A stretch of DNA of 35,812 bases from contig NZ_QNVT01000042.1 of the NCBI RefSeq assembly GCF_003385515.1, positions 1 through 35,812 on the forward strand, in the 5' to 3' direction. Both the position numbers and the translations under genes were made by a program. The DNA is from Chryseobacterium pennae. Lineage in GTDB: Bacteria > Bacteroidota > Bacteroidia > Flavobacteriales > Weeksellaceae. Shown piece after piece: positions 1-7,807 of this stretch (position 1 is its first letter; the number at the start of each line of letters is the position of its first letter). Below the pieces are notes generated by a model that searched no databases, was not told the DNA's origin, and saw only the letters and a program-made list of their open reading frames with translations.

Positions 1-382
1 AACTGATCTATAGAATATTTGCTGTGGTAAAAAGAGAGGAACCTTTTGTAAATTTAACAAGATATAATTTGCATATGTCTTAGAATACACGAATAAAATC
101 ATCCGTGTCTATTGAAATTTACCCTTATTACAATAAAAACTACAGATAAAAACTTCTCCTTTTTCCATAGATTAAGGATAGACTATAAGTCATAAATCTG
201 TATAATTTGAAGCTAAAATAAGAGGAAAATGTGTTGTAAAGATTATATTATAAGGAGTAAAAAATCAATAATTTTTAACTCAATTACAGGATGTTTTTTG
301 CCACGAATGCACGAATCCCTTTTTCATTCGTGCATCCGTGGCTATTAAAAAATACAGCTATGTAGAGTAATATTATCTAAAT
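1..382. other. Non-coding stretch with degenerate dispersed repeats
   Basis: No credible coding sequence is seen on either strand. The stretch lies downstream of the minus-strand regulator at 383-919. It holds a long inverted repeat at 300-342 (separate entry) and a weaker relative near 86-112 (ACACGAAT then ATCCGTGTCTATT). The rest is plain AT-rich sequence. Confidence 0.6.
300..342. repeat. Inverted repeat with 17-bp arms
   Basis: The arms are GCCACGAATGCACGAAT (300-316) and ATTCGTGCATCCGTGGC (326-342). They are inverted copies with one mismatch around a 9-base spacer. The element lies 41 bases past the stop codon of the minus-strand regulator, so it could end that transcript, but there is no T run. 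The ATTCGTG/CCGTGGC wording is like the short dispersed repeats I know from Chryseobacterium genomes. I read it as a repeat element first and a possible terminator second. Confidence 0.7.
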
Positions 383-919
383 TTAAGGCTCGAAACTCTC
401 GAATTTTCCATTTTCATAGAAGAGAACAATACGTTTTATTTTATTGGATTGATTACCAATAACTTGACTTAATATTTGTTCAGGTGAAGTTTCTAATCGC
501 TGAGAATCCGATATTTTTTCAGCAGCTTTATCTGGTGTTGGTATAACCGATTCTCCAGAAGCTGTCAGAGCAGGTTCTGTTTCGGTTTCATCTATTCCGA
601 ATTCATCATCATCATTCATCATGGTGAAAAGATCGGGTAGAGGTGTTGTTCTTACCTGATCTTCTTCAGGCTGTTCTTCAGAAATTTTTATTTCCGGGAC
701 TTCTGATTTCAGCATTTCACCTTCACCAGTGACCAGCCAGTCCCAAAGAAGCTCGGGGAAACGGGATTTTATTTTTATGATAAACTCTAGTGACGGTTTA
801 TTTCTTCCGGATGTAATATGCGAAATTGAGGAACGCTGTACATCGATCTCATCTGCAAACTCAGATGGGGTAAATTGGGAGTACTCTATAACTTTTGAAA
901 TTCTTTCGTTTAAACTCAT
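383..919 (-). CDS. XRE-family helix-turn-helix transcriptional regulator
   Basis: A 178-residue protein with a phage-repressor-like HTH in roughly residues 4-60. It contains the recognition-helix style segment QRSSISHITSGRNKPS and then the WDWLVTGEGEML end typical of short XRE proteins. Residues ~70-150 are acidic and proline-rich and look unstructured. The C-terminus (KRIVLFYENGKFESF) is a short ordered tail seen in flavobacterial XRE proteins. No S24 peptidase domain is present, so a RecA-triggered cleavage mechanism is not supported. The ATG at 919 is preceded by a 970-bp non-coding tract full of 12-bp palindromes. The nearest (941-952) overlaps a -7 element facing this gene, which suggests autoregulation. 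The DNA-binding call is sure; target and signal are unknown. Confidence 0.85.
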   Translation of the reverse strand: MSLNERISKVIEYSQFTPSEFADEIDVQRSSISHITSGRNKPSLEFIIKIKSRFPELLWDWLVTGEGEMLKSEVPEIKISEEQPEEDQVRTTPLPDLFTMMNDDDEFGIDETETEPALTASGESVIPTPDKAAEKISDSQRLETSPEQILSQVIGNQSNKIKRIVLFYENGKFESFEP

Positions 920-940
920 AAAAATAAGCCTTTAATTATG

Positions 941-1832
941 TTACAAATGTAACTTATAAAATTTACAAAAGCAAAATACAAATGTAAATAACTGTAAATA
1001 TTTTTAATATACAAATGTAAATAAGCTATAATTAACTGTATTTTATATGTTTACATATAGATTACAAATGTATTATAATACTGTATATATTAAATTTCAT
1101 TTATCCTAGAATAATGCCTGGCAGTTAATTTTCATTAAACAACCTTGGATAAGGTGATTATAAATGTAAATTTCAGCCTATAATAGGCCATTTTCTGTTT
1201 GAGTTATGTTACGATATTTCTATTTACATAACTAATCCGATATACATTTGAAAATAGAGTAGCAAATAACCTAAATCATCGTTATAGTACCATATAGGAA
1301 GGATTATAACAGATATACATCCGTAAATTACTTATGTAAAACCCAATTTGATGTCATTTTTTAAGATAATTGAGGGATAAATTTCTCATGCTGGGCAAAT
1401 TAATTTTTGGTTAAGTTTAAAACTCTCAAGAAAATCAATTTAAGCTAAACTTTCATGCTATTTTAAAATTCTTCTACCTTTTTACATTTGTATAAAAGAA
1501 TAAATAATATTGTTTTCCACATTTTACGTGTTTAAAAAAAGCATACCCATTTGGCCTGAAACAAGGGTTTTATCACTTAAAGTATTCTTATAAATACTGT
1601 TTAGATGAATTTTATAACTTGTTGAATTTAAGTATTTTAAATATTTGTGGTTGAATTATTCGCAATCCACAATTTTATCAACAGACATTTTGTCCATACA
1701 GGCTGTTTAACAATGTTACAGATGGTAATAGGCAGGAAACGAGTAAAATTCTATTTTTAACTTTTGTAAATTGAAATCTGTTTACAAAAATTTCATCAAT
1801 TTTTATTGTTTCCATGTTGTTTACAGATGTTA
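941..1832. repeat. Family of 12-bp palindromes TTACA-WW-TGTAA (candidate operator array)
   Basis: Close copies: 941-952 TTACAAATGTAA (perfect half-sites), 976-987 and 1009-1020 (ATACAAATGTAA), 1062-1073 (TTACAAATGTAT), 1158-1169 (TTATAAATGTAA), 1242-1253 (ATACATTTGAAA), 1315-1326 (ATACATCCGTAA), 1328-1339 (TTACTTATGTAA), 1482-1493 (TTACATTTGTAT). Looser copies: 1716-1728 and 1821-1832 (TTACAGATG...). The first four start 35, 33 and 53 bp apart. The tract is otherwise AT-rich and carries no convincing gene between 920 and 1890. The copies left of about 1170 show TACATTTG (or TACATTTA) on the minus strand, and those at 1242 and 1482 show it on the plus strand. Binding by the neighbouring XRE protein is inference. 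Confidence 0.7.
944..974 (-). promoter_or_regulatory. Candidate promoter of the XRE regulator, inside a palindrome
   Basis: Read on the minus strand, TACATTTG (951-944) fits the flavobacterial -7 consensus TAnnTTTG. A TTG at 974-972 lies 20 bases upstream, within the 17-23 range described for Flavobacterium. The -7 element is the core of the palindrome at 941-952, so a protein bound there would block initiation. Confidence 0.5.
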
Positions 1833-1858
1833 ATGGTTATTTTTTGCCTCAAAATGGT

Positions 1859-1866
1859 TAAATTTG
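1859..1866 (+). promoter_or_regulatory. Candidate -7 element of the carboxypeptidase gene
   Basis: TAAATTTG fits TAnnTTTG and lies 24 bases before the chosen ATG at 1891. No TTG is found at the expected upstream distance, so this rests on the -7 element alone. Confidence 0.3.
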
Positions 1867-1890
1867 ATTCCAGTAAATTATTTTCCAGCA

Positions 1891-3000
1891 ATGAACTTTG
1901 AACACATTTATTCTCCCAATCCCGATTTCTCAAATCGCTATATTTCTCCTGAAAAATTATTTTCTTACCTACAGACAAATCTCAGCGATTATATTCAGGA
2001 GATCGGAACATCCTATTTAGAGAAACCTATTTATCAATTAAGCATCGGAACCGGAAGCATTCAGATATTGGCCTGGTCACAAATGCACGGAAATGAATCC
2101 AATGCAACGCACGCGATGCTTGATCTTTTAACAACCCTTGATAAGGCTCCAGAAATGAAGGAGGATTTATTCAGTAAAATCAGACTGGACTTTATCTTTA
2201 TGCTGAACCCTGACGGGTCTGAAAAATGGACAAGATTGAATGCCGTGGATATTGATCTTAATCGCGATTTCCATAACGAGGCTAGTAAGGAGATTAAGTT
2301 TCTGAAAAAAGCAGCAGAATCAAAGAAATATGATTATGCTTTAAACCTTCATGAACAGAGAACCATTTTTACTACTGACGGTATTCATCCGGCTACGCTT
2401 TCTTTTTTGGCACCTTCTGAAAACATAGAACGTACAGTTACAGAAAACCGAAAAAAATGTATGGCTGTAATCGGAAGTGTTTATGATTATTTAAAAGAAA
2501 TGATCCCTAATCAGATCGGGAGATATTCTGATGAATTCTATCCTACTTCTACCGGAGATAATTTTATAAAAGCGGGAATGCCTACTATATTATTTGAAGG
2601 TGGTCATTTTGTAGATGATTATACCAGAAAGGGTACCAGAAAATTTTATACGATTGCTTTATATTATGCATTAAAAGCAATCAGTGAACTGAACTCGGAT
2701 ATCACAGGTTGGGAAACTTATCTTGATATCCCCGAGAACAGGGAAACCCATTACGATATTATCTACAGAAATGTAAAACTGAATACGGAACATGAATGCA
2801 TTTTAGATATTGCAGTTCAATATAGAGAAATGAAAGAGGAAGGGAAAAACGAGATTTCTTTTGTTCCATTTGTGATGGAAGCTGGTGATGTTAAAAAAAG
2901 AAAAGGCTGGCTGGAAATAGACTGTACGGGAAAGAAATTTATTTCTGCCAATAAATATCCAAAGCTGGATGCAGTAGTGGATTTTAAAATAGAAGATTAA
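1891..3000 (+). CDS. M14-family zinc carboxypeptidase
   Basis: A 369-residue metallopeptidase-like protein that cleaves C-terminal residues or peptide/amide side chains. Zinc ligands of the M14 family are visible: H66 and E69 in MHGNES and H154 in LNLHEQ. The substrate-binding Asn/Arg stretch is LNPDGSEKW...DLNRDF (105-127), and the probable catalytic Glu is E236 in PTILFEGGHF. No signal peptide is visible, so it is probably cytoplasmic; such proteins often act on recycled cell-wall peptides, but the substrate here is not known. An upstream in-frame TTG (1864) would add nine residues. I prefer the ATG at 1891 because the peptide then begins MNFEHIYSPN. The gene stands alone, read away from the XRE gene across the palindrome array, and ends in a strong terminator. 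Confidence 0.85.
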   Translation: MNFEHIYSPNPDFSNRYISPEKLFSYLQTNLSDYIQEIGTSYLEKPIYQLSIGTGSIQILAWSQMHGNESNATHAMLDLLTTLDKAPEMKEDLFSKIRLDFIFMLNPDGSEKWTRLNAVDIDLNRDFHNEASKEIKFLKKAAESKKYDYALNLHEQRTIFTTDGIHPATLSFLAPSENIERTVTENRKKCMAVIGSVYDYLKEMIPNQIGRYSDEFYPTSTGDNFIKAGMPTILFEGGHFVDDYTRKGTRKFYTIALYYALKAISELNSDITGWETYLDIPENRETHYDIIYRNVKLNTEHECILDIAVQYREMKEEGKNEISFVPFVMEAGDVKKRKGWLEIDCTGKKFISANKYPKLDAVVDFKIED

Positions 3001-3001
3001 A

Positions 3002-3039
3002 AATTTCGGCAACCCTTTGGGTTGCCGAAATTGCTTTTT
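3002..3039 (+). terminator. Rho-independent terminator after the carboxypeptidase
   Basis: Perfect 14-bp stem AATTTCGGCAACCC / GGGTTGCCGAAATT with a TTT loop, followed by GCTTTTT. It starts two bases after the stop codon. Confidence 0.9.
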
Positions 3040-3193
3040 ATTTAATTTCTATGAATAAAAACTTAATACTATTTATAGATCAGATTCTTCCAAAATGATA
3101 CATTATAGGTTTATCTTTTTCCTAATTTTTCAAATTTGTGTAATCTGTAAAATCAGCAAGAGATTTTAATATTTTATTCAATTAGTAAAAATC

Positions 3194-3709
3194 TTAGTTT
3201 ACTACCTTAATTCCGCTTGCCAGGAATCTTATTTCTTCTTTAGGTTGTGTAATAGCATCAATTTCAGATTGAGGTTTCTTAGCATCCTCAGCATAATGCT
3301 TTTGTTCATCTATGGAAATTACTTTTCTTTCAGCATTCCCTTCCAGAACTACATTTTTACCTTTTAAAGCTGTTGGTACAAAGAAGGCATAGTCTTTCAT
3401 TTTTACAAAAAACTGAGAGTTATCATCTGTCTGAATAGTCAGCCAGCAGCCTTTTTTTTCACATACATCGGTTACTTTTCCTTTGATAGCTATATTTTCC
3501 AGCTTTTTATTTTCTTTTTTAAGTTTCTTTCCCAGTTTATCTACTGTAATAGCTTTGGATTCTGTATTAGCAGCAACTGCCGCTCCGTAGGTGTCTCCCA
3601 CTAAGGCATTGCCTGCTGGCGGCGAAAATTTCTTCTGTGAGGTCTCCTGAGCAAATGCAAGTGTAGAAGCGCTTACAGCCACCGCAAATAGAATAGCTTT
3701 AAATTTCAT
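3194..3709 (-). CDS. DUF4920 domain exported protein
   Basis: A 171-residue protein starting MKFKAILFAVAVSASTLAFA, a Sec signal peptide probably cleaved at AFA-QE. The mature part carries the DUF4920 pattern: a beta-rich domain with GKVTDVCEKKGCWLTI and then KMKDYAFFVPTALKGK. The DxCxxxGCW motif suggests a metal or disulfide site, which is inference. DUF4920 proteins are common in Bacteroidota and have no established function. A TTG codon six residues upstream (3727) is possible, but the ATG at 3709 gives a standard signal peptide. It is divergent from the permease at 3852. Confidence 0.85.
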   Translation of the reverse strand: MKFKAILFAVAVSASTLAFAQETSQKKFSPPAGNALVGDTYGAAVAANTESKAITVDKLGKKLKKENKKLENIAIKGKVTDVCEKKGCWLTIQTDDNSQFFVKMKDYAFFVPTALKGKNVVLEGNAERKVISIDEQKHYAEDAKKPQSEIDAITQPKEEIRFLASGIKVVN

Positions 3710-3827
3710 GTTTAATATTTTTTTCAAAAATACTAATTAATATTGAATCATAAATCGATAAAAATTAATAATAAATAGGTGCTTGCGTGAAATTTTAATA
3801 AAATTAAAAATGAAAGGTAGATTTGTT

Positions 3828-3835
3828 TATATTTG
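3828..3835 (+). promoter_or_regulatory. Candidate -7 element of the permease gene
   Basis: TATATTTG matches TAnnTTTG and lies 16 bases before the ATG at 3852, implying a very short leader. A well-spaced TTG is not present. Confidence 0.3.
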
Positions 3836-3851
3836 ACGCCTATACTTGACT

Positions 3852-5264
3852 ATGCAGAAAAAACTGAAACTATGGGATGCCATTATGCTTGTAATGGGAT
3901 CTATGATCGGAAGTGGAATCTTTATTGTAAGCGCTGACATGATGCGTAATCTGGGCTCCGGCTACTGGCTGATTGTTGTCTGGATTATAACCGGAATTAT
4001 GACTGTAGCCGCAGCGATAAGCTATGGCGAACTTTCCGCTCTGTTTCCAAAGGCTGGCGGACAATATACTTATCTGAAAGAGATCTTCGGTAAAAGAATG
4101 GGATTTCTATATGGTTGGGGGTTGTTTACTGTGATACAAACGGGAACAATTGCAGCCGTAGCCATGGCTTTCGGTAAGTTTACAGCCTATCTGGTGCCCT
4201 CACTTAATGATGCAGCACCTCTTATCCAAAGTGGAGAATTCAAGATTACATGGATACAGATTTTAGCCATTGCAGTCATTCTTCTTCTTACTTATATTAA
4301 CACAAGAGGGGTAGAAAGCGGAAAGTTTTTGCAGAATTTATTTACAGGATCTAAAATTTTAGCTTTACTGGGACTTATTGCTGCCGGATTTATTCTGGTT
4401 GATTTCTCTCATTTATCTGAAAATTTCAGTCTGGGAATGGATTCATTTAGCAACCTGAAAAAAGATCTGAGCGGAAATTTCCTGAAAGAAGGCTGGGAAC
4501 CTATTGGTGGCATGACTTTAATGGGAGGTATTGCAGCTGCAATGGTAGGCTCGGTTTTCAGTTCTGTAGCATGGGAAAGTGTAACGTTTGTTTCCGGGGA
4601 AATTGAGAACCCAAAGAGAAATGTTGTAAAATCAATGATTTACGGAACTTCTGCCGTGATGATTTTATATATAGCCGTTAATTTTGTGTATTTAAATGCA
4701 CTTGATAGGGATGGTATTGCCTTTGCAACTAATGATAGGGTTGCTGTTGCTGCTTCTCAGAATATTTTTGGAAGTGCCGGAACTATTATTATTGCTTTAT
4801 TGGTAATGATATCCACTTTCGGCTGCAATAATGGGCTGATTTTAGCCGGAGCAAGGGTTTTTCAAACAATGGCAAAAGACGGAATGTTCTTTAAGTCCGC
4901 AGAAAAAAACAATAAAAATGAAGTACCTGAAAATGCATTATGGATGCAGGGAATCTGGGCTTCTTTATTATGCCTGAGCGGGCAATACGGAAACCTGTTG
5001 GATATGATTTCGTTTGTGATCGTTCTTTTCTATATGATTACTGTTTACGGAGTAATTTATTTAAGAATTAAACAGCCTGCTTTGGAAAGACCTTATAAAA
5101 CATGGTTATACCCGGTGACGCCTATCATCTACCTTATCATTGGAACTGTTTTCTGTATCCTATTATTAATATATAAGCAGCAATATACATGGCCTGGATT
5201 TGTACTGGTATTATTAGGGCTTCCGGTATACTATTTCATCAACCGGAGAAAAGGCGATCAGTAA
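3852..5264 (+). CDS. APC-superfamily amino-acid permease
   Basis: A 470-residue integral membrane transporter with about 12 hydrophobic segments. The first helix carries the unwound substrate-site motif G20-S-G-I-F24 in MIGSGIFIV, followed by the SYGELSALFPKAGGQYTYLK signature (58-77) of the amino acid-polyamine-organocation family. The helix with FSSVAWESVTFVSGEIENPKRN is the conserved loop after TM6. The overall pattern is closest to LAT/PotE-like exchangers, but the substrate cannot be told from sequence. An in-frame TTG at 3846 would add two residues; the ATG at 3852 is the better start. It is monocistronic, with a terminator at 5300. Confidence 0.9.
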   Translation: MQKKLKLWDAIMLVMGSMIGSGIFIVSADMMRNLGSGYWLIVVWIITGIMTVAAAISYGELSALFPKAGGQYTYLKEIFGKRMGFLYGWGLFTVIQTGTIAAVAMAFGKFTAYLVPSLNDAAPLIQSGEFKITWIQILAIAVILLLTYINTRGVESGKFLQNLFTGSKILALLGLIAAGFILVDFSHLSENFSLGMDSFSNLKKDLSGNFLKEGWEPIGGMTLMGGIAAAMVGSVFSSVAWESVTFVSGEIENPKRNVVKSMIYGTSAVMILYIAVNFVYLNALDRDGIAFATNDRVAVAASQNIFGSAGTIIIALLVMISTFGCNNGLILAGARVFQTMAKDGMFFKSAEKNNKNEVPENALWMQGIWASLLCLSGQYGNLLDMISFVIVLFYMITVYGVIYLRIKQPALERPYKTWLYPVTPIIYLIIGTVFCILLLIYKQQYTWPGFVLVLLGLPVYYFINRRKGDQ

Positions 5265-5299
5265 ATTAAGAGAATAAATTCAATATAGATAATGGTTTC

Positions 5300-5334
5300 A
5301 GGGCTTTCAATTCAGTTTGAAGGCCCTGGTTTTT
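5300..5334 (+). terminator. Terminator after the permease
   Basis: Stem AGGGCTTTCAA / TTGAAGGCCCT (one G-T pair), short loop, then GGTTTTT. It separates the permease from the type VI genes. Confidence 0.75.
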
Positions 5335-5435
5335 GAATAATATTTTAATTTATTATAACAATTATTAAGTGAAAATGTGTATTTTGGTATTTCGTTTTTA
5401 AAGAAGCGGAACCATGAAGTAAAAAACAAGAAGCT

Positions 5436-5876
5436 ATGGATACACCAAATTACAGAATGCCCTTTGTGCCATCGACTTTAATGACCGAAGGAGGAAGTAT
5501 CGATACCTGCGATATGGGGGAAAGTATTGCCCACAATATTATGCTGCTGATCACTACCAAAAAAGGAGAGAACAGATATGATGAAAACTATGGAAACGAT
5601 GTTTGGAACCTGGAATTCGACAATGGAGTAACAAGTGCCATCTGGGAAAATGTTTTTGTTAAAAGTCTGAGAAAGCAGATTCAGGAATATGAACCAAGAA
5701 TTGTACAGCCGCAGATCGATGCCAATATCCAATTTGTAGAACACAGTTACGATACCAAAGAACACACCGAAATCAAAAAGAAAGTAAGAATTGCCATCAA
5801 TGCCAAGATGGAGGAAACAGGAGATCGTTTCAGTTTTTCAACAGAACTGTTCCTGAGCCCGATGTCTATTGATTAA
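5436..5876 (+). CDS. tssE: Type VI secretion baseplate protein TssE (GPW/gp25 family)
   Basis: A 146-residue protein homologous to phage T4 gp25. The GPW/gp25 fold spans roughly residues 25-125, with ESIAHNIMLLITTKKGENRY (start of the domain), the gp25-like YGNDVWNLEFDN and the helix RKQIQEYEPRI. In type VI systems TssE sits in the baseplate wedge with TssF and TssG and starts sheath assembly. Only 24 bases separate it from tssF, so the two are co-transcribed. No other structural T6SS gene (tssB, C, D, G, H, K) is in the window. The Bacteroidota location points to the T6SS-iii subtype. A contractile tailocin or injection system is a less likely alternative because its partner is a TssF. Confidence 0.85.
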   Translation: MDTPNYRMPFVPSTLMTEGGSIDTCDMGESIAHNIMLLITTKKGENRYDENYGNDVWNLEFDNGVTSAIWENVFVKSLRKQIQEYEPRIVQPQIDANIQFVEHSYDTKEHTEIKKKVRIAINAKMEETGDRFSFSTELFLSPMSID

Positions 5877-5900
5877 TATTTTTAACAGCGAAAAAAAATT

Positions 5901-7784
5901 ATGAACCTAGATCAGAATATTTATTCCAAAGAATCTGTAAAAGCAAGAATGCTGCAGAATGCAACTAAAGTATGGGGATTGAAAAGCCCACAGTCTTTAG
6001 ATCCATTTGTAAAACTATTAATTGATGCATTCAGTACAGAAGTTTTCAAAGCGAATAATGAAATACAGACAGTTAATGCCCGAATTCTTGAAAAACTGGC
6101 AAAGCTGTTAACTCCATCCATTTATACTCATCCTATTCCGGCTCATGCTGTTGCATTTACACAGCCTTATGATTCTACCGAAGTTTTATTGGAGCACACG
6201 GAGTTTTTCTTCCGTAAACAAATGACTTCCACAGTAAAATCGGAATCGGATAAACAACTGAATATTCCTTTTACTCCGGTAGGGAATGTGAGAATTAATA
6301 AAGTTCACACTTCAATTATGTTTGTAGGAAACACCTGCTACAGTATTGATGACAGATTCAATAAAATTCCTATTGCAAGATTTAACGGCAGACCGGAAGA
6401 TTACAGAAAAATTACCGTAGGGGTTGATGTAAGCAAATATGTAAGTGAATATTTTCCTAAATACATGAGCATATTCTGCTCCAATCCCGCATTCGAACAT
6501 CTGGATTTTGTGTATAAACTGTTACCTTATATTACCGTATCAAGTAACGGTAATCCTTTGTTTGTAAGAGAAGGTTTAAGTTATCTTACAGAAAGTGCCC
6601 CGGATGGCTATGAGCAGATGTTTAAAGAACAGTCTATCCGAAGTAAAGTGATTGAAGATATTAAAAGTATCTACCGTCATAAATTTATTGAAATCACAGG
6701 ACTATCAAACAGTTTGTTTTCAGAGCCAGGACAACTTCCTCAGAACCTGGATTTCCTTGCAGGAAAAGAAGAGATTGTAAAATATCTGGACAACAAACGC
6801 TATTTATGGCTTACTTTTGAATTCCCACCACAGTTTTCAGCAGAGATTCTCGATAACTTCTCATTTGTACTGAATGCCTTTCCAATCTATAACAGAGGAT
6901 GGAAAAAAACTGAGTACAGCCTTGATATCATGGGGAACAATATTCCTTTGGTGACAGATGAAGGTGAGCATTTCTTATATGTGGATGAGGTTCAGGACGG
7001 AGATGGAAGAAAATATACTGAAATACCATTTACACCAGCTGATGATCTTAAAAAAGGATTATATACCGTAAGAAAAGGCGGAATGGAGCGTTTCACCAGC
7101 AGAAATGCTGTGGATATGATTGCCAATGTTCTGGAGCTTACAAGAGATGAGATTGCTGCATTTTCCCTTTTAAACAGAGACAATGTAAAAGGTGTTCTCA
7201 GCGAAATGTCAGACAAGATGAAGTCTATGGTACAGAAAGTAAATAATGCGAAGAGGAATATCAGACAGGAACTGAATTACGTCATTATGGAACCTGTAGA
7301 AAAAACAGACCATACCTACGCCTCTTTCTGGATCACACATTGTACACTGGCCAATCATATGCGCCCCGGAACAGAACTTTCCAATCAGCTGAAATCGCAA
7401 ACTGTTGTATTGCTTACAGAAACATTGGGTGGAGCTGAAGAACAAAAAGGGACTGACAGTATTCAGGCTTATAAATATGCATTGACAACAAGAGATAAAA
7501 TTATTTCCCTTGAAGATGTAAAAAACTATTGCCGGATGATCCTGAAAGACGAGTTGAGGGAAGTAAGAGTAAGAAGAGGAACAATGATCAGTAATAAACC
7601 TAAAGAAGGTTTTGTAAGGACCGTTGAGGTAGAGATTGTTCCACAGAATTATTCTTTCTACGGAAGAGCATACTGGGAAAATATGGCAAACATTACCAGA
7701 AATCAGATTATTGCAAAAGCAATAGACGGTATTGAATATCTGGTAAAAGTAACCAATGAGGATGTTGAATTCCAGGATATGTAA
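5901..7784 (+). CDS. tssF: Type VI secretion baseplate protein TssF
   Basis: A 627-residue protein of the TssF/VasA family, close to the usual ~600 residues. The N-terminal segment (SPQSLDPFVKLLIDAFSTEV, then a helix with LEKLAKLLTPSIYTHPIPAH at ~60-80) is the hallmark of TssF, homologous to T4 gp6. TssF is the largest wedge subunit and binds TssE and TssG at the inner membrane face. The C-terminal region with LEDVKNYCRMILKDELREV is characteristic of the Bacteroidota version. It follows tssE by 24 bases and precedes a lipoprotein gene by 23 bases, probably as one operon. Confidence 0.85.
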   Translation: MNLDQNIYSKESVKARMLQNATKVWGLKSPQSLDPFVKLLIDAFSTEVFKANNEIQTVNARILEKLAKLLTPSIYTHPIPAHAVAFTQPYDSTEVLLEHTEFFFRKQMTSTVKSESDKQLNIPFTPVGNVRINKVHTSIMFVGNTCYSIDDRFNKIPIARFNGRPEDYRKITVGVDVSKYVSEYFPKYMSIFCSNPAFEHLDFVYKLLPYITVSSNGNPLFVREGLSYLTESAPDGYEQMFKEQSIRSKVIEDIKSIYRHKFIEITGLSNSLFSEPGQLPQNLDFLAGKEEIVKYLDNKRYLWLTFEFPPQFSAEILDNFSFVLNAFPIYNRGWKKTEYSLDIMGNNIPLVTDEGEHFLYVDEVQDGDGRKYTEIPFTPADDLKKGLYTVRKGGMERFTSRNAVDMIANVLELTRDEIAAFSLLNRDNVKGVLSEMSDKMKSMVQKVNNAKRNIRQELNYVIMEPVEKTDHTYASFWITHCTLANHMRPGTELSNQLKSQTVVLLTETLGGAEEQKGTDSIQAYKYALTTRDKIISLEDVKNYCRMILKDELREVRVRRGTMISNKPKEGFVRTVEVEIVPQNYSFYGRAYWENMANITRNQIIAKAIDGIEYLVKVTNEDVEFQDM

Positions 7785-7807
7785 GTTGAAAAATTAAAAC
7801 AAAAAAT

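Noticed and set aside
1796..1978. Minus-strand frame across the start of the carboxypeptidase
   Set aside because: It overlaps a well-supported gene and encodes a low-complexity product.
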